A stretch of DNA of 64,000 nucleotides, taken from Ralstonia sp. NFACC01 (GTDB lineage Bacteria; Pseudomonadota; Gammaproteobacteria; Burkholderiales; Burkholderiaceae). Positions 52,234 through 60,253 of the stretch are shown here, piece after piece. The position numbers and the translations under genes were made by a program. The notes under the pieces are model-generated. The model had not been told where the DNA came from. It did no database searches and was given only the letters and a program-made list of their open reading frames with translations. Within the stretch, counting starts at the first letter, position 1, and each line of letters starts with the position of its first letter. The stretch covers positions 620,001 to 684,000 of the forward strand of contig NZ_FOWV01000001.1 in NCBI RefSeq assembly GCF_900115545.1, given 5' to 3'.

Positions 52234-53997
52234 ATGAACGACATCGCCCGCGAGCCGCTTATGATTCATCCCAGCGGCCATCAAAATATCCCCGACAGCC
52301 GGGGCATCAATTTCTTTCACGTCGATCCGGACCTCGGGCGTCTCTTGCGCCTGTATCTGGGCGACGCCCGATACCGCGAGCTGGAGCCCCAGCTTAACTC
52401 GCTCGGCCAGCGCGCTTCGGACGAACTTGACGCCTGGGCCATCAGCGCGGATCACAACCCGCCGCAGCTACGCCACCGCACCCGCCGCGGCGAAGCCTTG
52501 CAAAGCATCGACAAGCACCCCGATTACATTGCGCTCGAACGCGTGGCCTATGCCGAGCTTGGTCTCGCATCGATGAGCCATGCCGGCGACGCACCGCCGC
52601 CGCTGGTCAAATACGCGCTCACATATCTGTTCGTGCAGGCCGAGTTCGGCCTGTGCTGCCCCGTCAGCATGACGGATTCGCTCACGCGCACATTGCGCAA
52701 GTTCGGCGATCCGGCGTTGGTGGCGCGTTATCTGCCGATGCTGACTTCGCGCGACTTTGATGTGCTGTACCAGGGCGCGATGTTCATGACTGAACAGGCG
52801 GCCGGTTCGGACGTCGCACGCATCGCCACGCGTGCCGCCTTGGAAACCGCGCCCGACGGCACGCAAACGTGGCGCCTGTACGGCGACAAATGGTTCTGCT
52901 CGAACGCCGATGCCGATCTCGCCATGGTGCTCGCCAGACCCGACGGTGCGCCATCCGGCATCAACGGCTTGGCGCTGTTCCTGTTGCCCAAGACGCTGCG
53001 CGATGGCTCGCGCAACCACTACCGCATCGTCCGCCTGAAAGACAAGCTAGGCACCCGCTCGATGGCCAGCGGCGAGATCGTGCTTGAGGGCGCCACCGCA
53101 TACCTGATCGGCGAGATCGGCCGAGGCTTCCACCAGATGGCCGACATGATCAACATGTCGCGCCTGTCGAACGGCGTGCGCGCTGCGGGACTGATGCGCC
53201 GCGCCACCACCGAAGCGTTGCACATTGCGCGCAACCGCGAAGCCTTTGGCCGCAAGCTGATCGACATGCCGTTGATGCAGCGCCAGCTTTTGAAGATGCT
53301 GCTGCCGACGGAGCAGGCGCGGTCGATGTTCATGCAGATCGCGCAACTGCTGCCGCTGGCCGATGCAGGCGAGGCGCAAGCCGCCAAATGTGTGCGCATC
53401 CTGACGCCGCTCATCAAGTTCCGCGCGTGCCGCGATGCGCGCCGCGTAACCGGAGACGCGATGGAAGTGCGCGGCGGCACCGGCTACATCGAAGAGTGGA
53501 GCGATGCGCGCCTCGTGCGTGACGCCCATCTGGGCTCTATCTGGGAAGGTACAAGCAACATCGTCGCGCTTGACATTGCACGCGCTGTGAGGCGCGAAGG
53601 CGCGTTGGAGCCGTTGCGCGCTTATCTCATCGGCATGCTCGATGGCGTCACGCTGCCGCCGCAAAGCGATGAGTTGCTGCGCGCTATGCTCGACCGCGTA
53701 TGCCGCGCAATCGCCAAGGTGGCTGAAGACGGCAGCGACGAACTGGTGCGTCAGGCCGGCTCTGCGCTGTATCACATCACTACGGCTATCTTCATGGCGG
53801 TGGAAGGCGTGCGTCTGGCGCCGGACCATCGCCGGCTGGCGCTTGCGCATCTGGTGCTGCGTCATAAACTGCTGCCGGTCGATCCGCTGGCCTTGCCCGA
53901 GAACGATGACGCATTGCTGCTCGATGCGCTCGTCAAGCAGCGCGAGGTGTCATTTGCGCTCGCCGTGCGGGCCTTGCCGACAGGAGACGCGCAATGA
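52234..53997 (+). CDS. AidB-like acyl-CoA dehydrogenase family flavoprotein
   Basis: 587 residues, larger than ordinary acyl-CoA dehydrogenases (about 380) and of the AidB/large-ACAD type. The FAD region MTEQAAGSDVARIATRA, KWFCSNADADLAMVLAR, LGTRSMASGEIVLEGATAYLIGE (in part), RLSNGVRAAGLMRRA and the C-terminal VRGGTGYIEEW and IWEGTSNIVALDIAR are all present. A C-terminal helical extension of about 100 residues follows. Start ATG 52234 after GCGAGG. It shares ATGA with the CoA-transferase gene. The substrate is not predictable. Confidence 0.88.
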   Translation: MNDIAREPLMIHPSGHQNIPDSRGINFFHVDPDLGRLLRLYLGDARYRELEPQLNSLGQRASDELDAWAISADHNPPQLRHRTRRGEALQSIDKHPDYIALERVAYAELGLASMSHAGDAPPPLVKYALTYLFVQAEFGLCCPVSMTDSLTRTLRKFGDPALVARYLPMLTSRDFDVLYQGAMFMTEQAAGSDVARIATRAALETAPDGTQTWRLYGDKWFCSNADADLAMVLARPDGAPSGINGLALFLLPKTLRDGSRNHYRIVRLKDKLGTRSMASGEIVLEGATAYLIGEIGRGFHQMADMINMSRLSNGVRAAGLMRRATTEALHIARNREAFGRKLIDMPLMQRQLLKMLLPTEQARSMFMQIAQLLPLADAGEAQAAKCVRILTPLIKFRACRDARRVTGDAMEVRGGTGYIEEWSDARLVRDAHLGSIWEGTSNIVALDIARAVRREGALEPLRAYLIGMLDGVTLPPQSDELLRAMLDRVCRAIAKVAEDGSDELVRQAGSALYHITTAIFMAVEGVRLAPDHRRLALAHLVLRHKLLPVDPLALPENDDALLLDALVKQREVSFALAVRALPTGDAQ

Positions 53998-55181
53998 GCG
54001 CAATCCACGGCGCACTGCACGGCCTGAAGGTCATCGACCTGAGCCGCGTGCTCGGTGGCCCATATTGCACGCAGGCACTCGCCGATCACGGCGCGCAGGT
54101 TATCAAGCTCGAACCACCTGTTGGCGACGAGACGCGCACCTGGGGCCCGCCCTTCGACGAAAGCGATACCGCCTGGTACTTCAACGGCGTCAACCGCAAC
54201 AAGCTCGGTATCTCGGTCGACCTGTCGAACGAAGAGGGCCGCGCCGTGCTCTGGCAATTGCTGGAGGACGCCGACGTGCTGGTCGAGAACTTCAAGCCTG
54301 GCACGCTCGCCCGCTGGGGTATGGATTTCGAGCGCGACCTGCAACCGCGCTTTCCGCGCTTGATCCACTGCGCCGTTTCCGGCTTCGGCCCTGACGGCCC
54401 GCTCGGTGGGCTACCCGGCTACGACGCCGCCATCCAGGCCATGGCCGGCCTGATGAGCGTCAACGGCGAACGCGACGGCGGCCCCATGCGCGTCGGCTTG
54501 CCGATCGTCGACATGGTGACGGGGCTCAACGCGCTCGCCGGCATCCTGCTTGCGCTGGCCGAGCGCGAGAAGAGCGGGCGCGGGCAATCGATCGACATCG
54601 CGTTGTATGACTGCGGCGTATCGCTGCTGCATCCTCATCTGCCGAACTACTTCGGCTCGGGCAAGGTACCCCAGCGCAGCGGCAATGCGCACCCGAACAT
54701 CGCGCCGTACGACAGCTACCAGACTGGCACCGAGCCGATCTTTCTGGCGGTGGGTAACGATCGCCAGTTCGCCAAGCTGTGCGCGCATATCGGCGCGGCG
54801 GAACTGGCGCAAGACGCGCGCTTTGCCGACAACCGTAGCCGCTGCGCGCATCGGGCGGAGCTGAAGCACGCGCTGGAAGCACAACTGGCGGGCTTCGACT
54901 GCGAGACGCTTGCGCAAGACCTGGTCCATGGCGGCGTACCGTGCGGGCCCGTGTTGAGTGTCGATGTGGTCGCGCGCCATCCGCATACGCTGCACCGGCA
55001 GATGGTGGTCGAGTTGGGGACGTACCGTGGGATTGGATCACCCATCAAGCTGTCGCGCACGCCGGCAACGTATCGCAGCGCTCCGCCCGCACTCGGTGCT
55101 GATACCGATGCCGTGCTCGCGTCGCTGGGCATTGACGCAGACACCCGTCAGCGCTTGTTTCAGGCTGGTGTTCTGAAATGA
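53994..55181 (+). CDS. CaiB/BaiF (family III) CoA-transferase
   Basis: 395 residues. Family III signatures are LKVIDLSRVLGGPYCTQALADHGAQVIKLEPP (in part), NRNKLGISVDL, VLVENFKPG and the catalytic Asp173 in GLPIVDMVTGLNALAG. It transfers CoA between carboxylic acids, presumably activating the substrate for the neighbouring dehydrogenase. It overlaps the dehydrogenase by 4 bases; the MHS transporter follows 80 bases on with its own RBS. Confidence 0.92.
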   Translation: MSAIHGALHGLKVIDLSRVLGGPYCTQALADHGAQVIKLEPPVGDETRTWGPPFDESDTAWYFNGVNRNKLGISVDLSNEEGRAVLWQLLEDADVLVENFKPGTLARWGMDFERDLQPRFPRLIHCAVSGFGPDGPLGGLPGYDAAIQAMAGLMSVNGERDGGPMRVGLPIVDMVTGLNALAGILLALAEREKSGRGQSIDIALYDCGVSLLHPHLPNYFGSGKVPQRSGNAHPNIAPYDSYQTGTEPIFLAVGNDRQFAKLCAHIGAAELAQDARFADNRSRCAHRAELKHALEAQLAGFDCETLAQDLVHGGVPCGPVLSVDVVARHPHTLHRQMVVELGTYRGIGSPIKLSRTPATYRSAPPALGADTDAVLASLGIDADTRQRLFQAGVLK

Positions 55182-55261
55182 AATAAAGCAGGTTCACCAC
55201 AACAAGGCAGTCAGCCCAGCAGAGGCTGCGCCAAACCGGCAGTACCACCAAGGAGACAAAC

Positions 55262-56668
55262 ATGCTTCACCAGCCTGCGCCCCAGACCGACGCGGCCGCA
55301 AACCTGCAACCGCGCCGCGCTGCGGTGGCCGCGTTTATCGGCACCACCATCGAGTGGTACGACTTCTACATCTACGGCCTTGCTGCCGCACTTGTCTTCG
55401 GCAAGGTGTTCTTCTCCAAGACGCTGGACCCGGGCATCGCCACACTGCTGTCGTTCGTCACGCTGTGGGCAGGCTTTGCGGCACGGCCCATCGGCGGGAT
55501 CATCTTTGGCCATCTGGGCGACAAGATTGGCCGCAAGACCACACTCATCATCACGCTCATCCTGATGGGCTTGGCGACGATGGGAATCGGCCTGCTCCCG
55601 GGCTATGCGCAGATTGGCATGTGGGCGCCGGTGGGCTTGGTGGTGCTGCGCGTGATCCAGGGCGTGGCGGTGGGCGGTGAGTGGGGCGGCGCGGTGCTGA
55701 TCGCCAGCGAGAGCGCACCCAAGCGCAAGAGCATTCTGTACTCGGCGTTTGCCCAGCAGGGTTCGCCCACGGGCAACCTGCTGGCGACGCTGGTGTTCTT
55801 TGCCCTGAGCGCGTTGCCGACACCGCAGTTCATGCTGTGGGGCTGGCGCGTGCCGTTCCTACTGTCGGCGCTGCTGGTGATTGTCGGCATGGTCATCCGC
55901 CTGAAGCTGGAAGAGTCGGATGACATGAAGCGCGTGCTGGCGCAGAAGAAGACCGTCAAATTGCCGCTCAAAGACGTGGTGCGTGACCACTGGGGCCTCG
56001 TGCTGCTGAGTGCAGGCACGCTGCCGCTCATTCACGTGACGTACCTGAAGAGCAATTTCGCGCTCGCATGGGCGACGAAGGAACTCGGCTACGCGCAGGA
56101 CACTTTCCTCGGCATCATCGCGATTGCGTTGGTGGTCCAGTTCATCACGCAGCCAATCGGTGCATGGCTGGTTTCGCGCATGGACATGCGTCGAGCCATC
56201 TGCCTGATGGTGCTGCCTGAGTTCCTGCTCATGCCAGTGATGTTCTTTGCCATCGAGACCAAGCTGTATTGGATTGCGCTGCTCGGCATGTGCCTGGCAA
56301 CGATTCCGCATTCAATGTTCTACGGTGCTATCGGCGGCATTCTGGCGCGCGTGTTCCCGACGCGCATCCGCTATACAGGCCTGTCGCTGGCGTATCAACT
56401 GTGTTCGCTCGTGGTGGGTGGCGGCACGCCCGTGTTCGCGCAGTGGATGCTCAACAGCAGCGGCAATATCGTGGGCGTGGCGGTGTCGTCGGCGCTGTAT
56501 GCGCTGGTGTCGCTGGCGTGCACGCTGGTGCTGCTCAACCGCACGGGCTATCGCGCAGACGAGTTGTCCACCGCCGAACGCGCAGATGCGATGGACCTGG
56601 GGCAGGGTGATGCCGATGTCTCTCGGCGGCTCGCGGGCCCTGGGGCCAAGCCGGTCGCTGCTGTCTGA
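55262..56668 (+). CDS. MHS-family MFS carboxylate transporter
   Basis: 468 residues, 12 transmembrane segments. MHS signatures: AAFIGTTIEWYDFYIYGLAAALVF at the N-terminus, GHLGDKIGRKTTL in the loop between TM2 and TM3, and GVAVGGEWGGAVLIASE. It is probably a proton symporter for an organic acid used by the two upstream enzymes. RBS AAGGAGAC precedes ATG 55262. Same strand and no terminator after the CoA transferase, so it is in the same operon. Confidence 0.9.
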   Translation: MLHQPAPQTDAAANLQPRRAAVAAFIGTTIEWYDFYIYGLAAALVFGKVFFSKTLDPGIATLLSFVTLWAGFAARPIGGIIFGHLGDKIGRKTTLIITLILMGLATMGIGLLPGYAQIGMWAPVGLVVLRVIQGVAVGGEWGGAVLIASESAPKRKSILYSAFAQQGSPTGNLLATLVFFALSALPTPQFMLWGWRVPFLLSALLVIVGMVIRLKLEESDDMKRVLAQKKTVKLPLKDVVRDHWGLVLLSAGTLPLIHVTYLKSNFALAWATKELGYAQDTFLGIIAIALVVQFITQPIGAWLVSRMDMRRAICLMVLPEFLLMPVMFFAIETKLYWIALLGMCLATIPHSMFYGAIGGILARVFPTRIRYTGLSLAYQLCSLVVGGGTPVFAQWMLNSSGNIVGVAVSSALYALVSLACTLVLLNRTGYRADELSTAERADAMDLGQGDADVSRRLAGPGAKPVAAV

Positions 56669-56769
56669 GTTGCGGTGGGCACCGTGTCCTACACGAAATG
56701 TGCGGTGGCGCACCTGCCGCGCGTTCCCTACGATGGCAAGGCGAGCCATACGAAACGGGGAAGCGTGCC

Positions 56770-56964
56770 ATGTCCATCTTTGACGAGAACGAGCATCGCG
56801 AGGCCTTCTGGGAAACCGTGCGCCAGGCGATTGAGGCGCGCCACCAAGCCGATGAAGCCCGTCGCGCCGGGCGGTTGACTGGGCTGGCAATCGGCCTGTC
56901 GGTGGCTGCGCTGGCGGTTGCGCTTATGGCTTGGAGGCGCCGGTCCCCGGAGGATGTGGTCTAG
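56770..56964 (+). CDS. Small single-pass membrane protein
   Basis: 64 residues. A charged amphipathic N-terminal helix (FDENEHREAFWETVRQAIEARHQADEAR, in part) is followed by one transmembrane segment (LTGLAIGLSVAALAVALMAW) and a basic, then acidic tail (RRRSPEDVV). The family is unknown. ATG 56770 is preceded by GGGGAAG. It sits between the MHS transporter and the iron locus and could be the end of the former operon; there is no visible link to either. Confidence 0.6.
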   Translation: MSIFDENEHREAFWETVRQAIEARHQADEARRAGRLTGLAIGLSVAALAVALMAWRRRSPEDVV

Positions 56965-57016
56965 CGTCACGTAGCAGCCTCCCGCCGATTCTGAGCACTG
57001 CCTTTCGAATTCCCGT

Positions 57017-57062
57017 TTGCGAAGAGGGTTTTGCGCCCATAAAATGAGAATGATTCTCATTT
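57017..57062 (+). promoter_or_regulatory. Fur-controlled promoter of the siderophore sigma factor
   Basis: TTGCGA (57017-57022), a 17-base spacer and TAAAAT (57040-57045). A perfect 21-bp palindrome centred on G57052 (arms AAATGAGAAT and ATTCTCATTT, 57042-57062) overlaps the -10 and start point. The core matches the Fur box well, so iron-replete Fur should block transcription. Confidence 0.88.
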
Positions 57063-57119
57063 GTATGGACGCGATGCGTGCGTGTTCTGCGTGCGTCCGG
57101 TTAATTTCCGGGAGCCCGC

Positions 57120-57650
57120 ATGCCTGCCGTTCAGCCAGAGCCGCTGTACGACACCAATACGTCCATCGACGCGCTCTATATGCAGCACTGCGATTGGCTT
57201 TTTGCGTGGCTGCGCAAAAAGCTCGCGTGCGCGGAAGAAGCGGCGGACGTAATGCACGACACCTTCATGCGTGTGCTGGCTGCGCCCGACAAGCTGAACG
57301 AAGTACGCGAGCCGCGCGCGTATCTGACGACTACCGCCAAGCATTTGATGATCGACCGGGCGCGCCATCGACGCGTCGAATGCGCATGCCTGGACGAATT
57401 GACATTGAGGTCTGCGCAGTTCGAGCATGCACCGTCGCCAGAGCAACGCCTGGCGCAGGCGCAGGCGTTGCAGCACACAAGCGCGATGCTGGAAACGCTG
57501 TCGCCCAGTGCGCGCGAGGCGGTGCGGTTGCGCTACATCGAAGGGGAGTCCCATGCGTGCATTGCCGAACAGCTTGGCAAGTCAACGCGCATGGTGCGTA
57601 AGTATCTTGTGCAGGCCGTGGAGCGTTGTGCGACATGTGCGATGACCTGA
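57120..57650 (+). CDS. ECF sigma factor, iron-starvation (FecI-like) type
   Basis: 176 residues. The sigma-2 region is at about 18-85 (LYMQHCDWLFAWLRKKLACAEEAADVMHDTFMRVL, in part; YLTTTAKHLMIDRARHRR). Sigma-4 is at about 120-168 (MLETLSPSAREAVRLRYIEGESHACIAEQLGKSTRMVRKYL, in part). The FecI-like signature is the HCDWLFAWLRKKL opening. It is controlled by the Fur box upstream. No fecR-like anti-sigma gene adjoins; the receptor gene follows after 55 bases. It presumably directs the receptor and siderophore genes, as PvdS or OrbS do (inference). Confidence 0.92.
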   Translation: MPAVQPEPLYDTNTSIDALYMQHCDWLFAWLRKKLACAEEAADVMHDTFMRVLAAPDKLNEVREPRAYLTTTAKHLMIDRARHRRVECACLDELTLRSAQFEHAPSPEQRLAQAQALQHTSAMLETLSPSAREAVRLRYIEGESHACIAEQLGKSTRMVRKYLVQAVERCATCAMT

Positions 57651-57703
57651 TCGAAAGAAATTTCTCAAGCCAGTTCCGCTTTCGCAGTGTGGATCGTCGA
57701 TAG

Positions 57704-57718
57704 GTGTGGAGACCACAC
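57704..57718 (+). other. Inverted repeat at the receptor start
   Basis: GTGTGG-AGA-CCACAC, a perfect 6+6 hairpin with a 3-base loop. The putative GTG start of the receptor (57706) is in its left arm. Confidence 0.5.
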
Positions 57719-59940
57719 GCATCTTCCAACACACCATGCCAAAGCAAACGAACACAACAACGGTTTTTCCATCCGACACGATTTGCCATACGAGGCTGGG
57801 CCCGATAGCGCTTGCTGCACGGCTGAGTTGCGCAGTGCTGCTGGCGGGGGTTCTGCCACCGCAAGTGATGGCGCAGCGTACCACCGGCGAAATCAGTGCC
57901 ACGCTGCCCGCGACCACAGCAGTGGGGCGAGGCGAGACGGCGCAAAGTCCCGGCAAAGGCTTCGTTGCCAGGCAGAGCGCGGCGGGCACGAAGACCGATA
58001 CGCCGATCATCGAAACGCCGCAATCGATTTCGGTGGTGACGCAGCAGCAACTGGACGACCAGAAGCCGCGCGGCATTTCAGAGGCGCTCAATTACACGTC
58101 TGGCGCATTCACCGCACTGGTGGGCGCATCCAACCGCTACGACTACGTTGCGCTGCGCGGCTTTAGCGACAGCAGTGTCGACAACACCTTGCTCGATGGC
58201 CTGCGCCTGATGAGTGACCAGGGCAGTTACAGCTCGTTCCAGGTCGATCCGTATTTCCTCCAGCGCATTGACGTGCTTAAGGGGCCGGGTTCGATCCTGT
58301 ACGGTCGTGCGTCGCCGGGTGGCGTGGTGGCGCTGACGAGCAAGAAGCCGCTCTTCCAGCCGTACCACGAGGTGGAGCTCACGGTGGGCAATCGCAACCG
58401 TTTGGAAGGGGCGTTCGATATCTCAGGACCTATCGACCAGAACGGCGTGATGGCATTCCGCGTGACCGGCCTGGCGCGCGGCATGGACACGCAGTTCGAC
58501 CACGTGCGCGAGCAGCGTTTTGCGATTGCGCCGTCGCTGGCGATCAACTTCACGCCTGATACGCATCTGCTGCTGCAAGCGTATTTGCAGCACGATCCGG
58601 AGGGCGGCTATCACAGCGGTGTGCCGGCCGAAGGCAGCCTCTTCCCGCGCAACGGCCGCTACATCTCCCGCTACTTTTTCGATGGCGATCCAACCGTCGA
58701 AAAATATCGTCGTACTGAGCGCATGGTCGGCTATCAGTTTGAGCATGCGTTCAATGACCAACTGACTGTGCGCCAGAACTTCCGCTACGTGTTCGGCGAT
58801 ACGCGCCTGCGCCAGATTTACGGCTTCGGCTGGGCCAGTGCGGACGAACTGACGCGCTACTATTCGGGCGCCAAGGAAGCCACGCACGCATACACGGTTG
58901 ATAACCAGTTGGAGGGCAAGTTCGCCACGGGCGCGATGAAACACACGATGCTGTTCGGCCTCGATTATCAGAAGCGTCACGTCGATGGCTTCTGGGAATC
59001 CGGCAGCGCCGACCCGATCAATGCCTTCAATCCGGTGTATGGCAGCCCCGGCGTGACCGGCGTGACGGCTTCGCCCATCGACCGTTGGCTTGAGCAGACT
59101 GGCCTGTACTTGCAGGATCAGATTGCAATCGACCGCTGGCGCTTCACGCTCGGCGTGCGCGAGGACCACGCCAAGGCGTCCAATCTGTACGGTACTGGCA
59201 CGCCGTCGGAATGGAGCGGCTCGAAGTTCACCAAACGTGCGGGCGTGGTCTATCTGTTTGACAACGGTATCGCACCGTATTTCAGCTACTCGGATGGTTT
59301 CAACCCGAGCCTGCGCGCAGACCAGCGGGGCAATCTGCTGCAACCGGCCACCGCCCAGCAGTTCGAGACAGGCGTGCGTTATCAGCCGAAGGGCTCAAGC
59401 ACGCTGCTGGCAGCGTCTGTGTTCAACCTTGACCAGGAGAACGTGGCGACCAAGCCGGTGGGACAGATCTACTACGTGCCCAGCGGCAAGATCCGCACGC
59501 GCGGCGTCGAACTGGAAGCGCGCACGCAGGTGACGGACACCGTGTCGGTGCTGGCCAACTACACCTTCACCAACATGAAGTTCATCGAGTCGGCTGAGGG
59601 CTTCGTAGGCAACACGCCGTATCAGGTGCCGCGCCATATGGCGTCGGCCTGGGTGGACTGGCGCTTCATGCCGGGCTACACCGCCGGCATGGGCTTGCGC
59701 TACGTCGGCACAAGCTGGGGCGACAACGCCAACAGCTTCAAGGTGCCGCCGTATACGCTGGTGGACCTGATGTTGCGCATTGACCTTGCACGTTGGGATC
59801 CGTCGCTCAAGGGTGCCAAGCTGCAATTGTCTGCCAAGAATCTCTTTAATAAGAATTACGTGGCATCCTGCTTGAGCAATGCCTATTGTTATTGGGGTGA
59901 TGCGCGCAATGTGATGGCCACTATTTCTTATCAATGGTAA
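57706..59940 (+). CDS. TonB-dependent siderophore receptor
   Basis: 744 residues from GTG 57706, or 734 from ATG 57736; the start is uncertain as neither has a strong RBS. The signal peptide ends VMA-Q57. Plug-domain motifs IETPQSISVVTQQQLDDQ, YVALRGFSD and RIDVLKGPGSILYGRASPGGVV are typical of hydroxamate-type ferrisiderophore receptors (FhuE/FauA/FoxA-like), and the barrel ends SYQW with an aromatic last residue. Only about 45 residues separate the signal peptide from the plug motif, so no N-terminal signalling (STN) domain is present. It probably imports the siderophore made by the genes downstream. Confidence 0.93.
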   Translation: METTRIFQHTMPKQTNTTTVFPSDTICHTRLGPIALAARLSCAVLLAGVLPPQVMAQRTTGEISATLPATTAVGRGETAQSPGKGFVARQSAAGTKTDTPIIETPQSISVVTQQQLDDQKPRGISEALNYTSGAFTALVGASNRYDYVALRGFSDSSVDNTLLDGLRLMSDQGSYSSFQVDPYFLQRIDVLKGPGSILYGRASPGGVVALTSKKPLFQPYHEVELTVGNRNRLEGAFDISGPIDQNGVMAFRVTGLARGMDTQFDHVREQRFAIAPSLAINFTPDTHLLLQAYLQHDPEGGYHSGVPAEGSLFPRNGRYISRYFFDGDPTVEKYRRTERMVGYQFEHAFNDQLTVRQNFRYVFGDTRLRQIYGFGWASADELTRYYSGAKEATHAYTVDNQLEGKFATGAMKHTMLFGLDYQKRHVDGFWESGSADPINAFNPVYGSPGVTGVTASPIDRWLEQTGLYLQDQIAIDRWRFTLGVREDHAKASNLYGTGTPSEWSGSKFTKRAGVVYLFDNGIAPYFSYSDGFNPSLRADQRGNLLQPATAQQFETGVRYQPKGSSTLLAASVFNLDQENVATKPVGQIYYVPSGKIRTRGVELEARTQVTDTVSVLANYTFTNMKFIESAEGFVGNTPYQVPRHMASAWVDWRFMPGYTAGMGLRYVGTSWGDNANSFKVPPYTLVDLMLRIDLARWDPSLKGAKLQLSAKNLFNKNYVASCLSNAYCYWGDARNVMATISYQW

Positions 59941-60253
59941 TTACCTTTTCTTCACACAAGCATTCCGTTTTCTGTGTAGTATTGTGACTTAGCTTGTTGT
60001 CCGGCGATTGCTTGCATTGCATCGCCGGGCATTTCGAATATGTTCCCGATATCGCGCTTGCGATATTCATGATCATTCAGCGGCCGGCACGCATCGGCTG
60101 TGATCAAACCCCCACCTGAATTCACCCGGCCTAGGCACGGCCTCAAGCCGCCGGCCGACGGAGGGCGTGCGCGTTCGCTGCGCTTGCCCAGTCGCGTTCC
60201 TGGTGCTGTCGTTTGGTAAATGCAGTCTTTGCAAATCGGGAGGTTCAAGCGTG
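59941..60253 (+). other. Intergenic region between receptor and siderophore biosynthesis genes
   Basis: 313 bases. CCGGCGAT (60001-60008) and ATCGCCGG (60021-60028) form an 8-bp hairpin that may end the receptor transcript. ATATCGC-GCTT-GCGATAT (60049-60066) is a second hairpin. A Fur-like site overlaps it, and a GGGAGG ribosome site lies at 60238-60243. No gene is supported. The AT content is raised at both ends. Confidence 0.5.
60062..60080 (+). promoter_or_regulatory. Candidate second Fur box
   Basis: GATATTCATGATCATTCAG matches 13 of 19 positions of the GATAATGATAATCATTATC consensus. It lies 174 bases before the hydroxylase start. No clear promoter hexamers accompany it. Confidence 0.4.

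Noticed and set aside
57654-57700. Sigma-factor-dependent promoter before the receptor
   Set aside because: I looked for PvdS/OrbS (TAAA and CGTC) or FecI (GGAAAT) boxes at the right spacing. Only an isolated CGTC at 57695 was found, with no matching -35, so no promoter is claimed.
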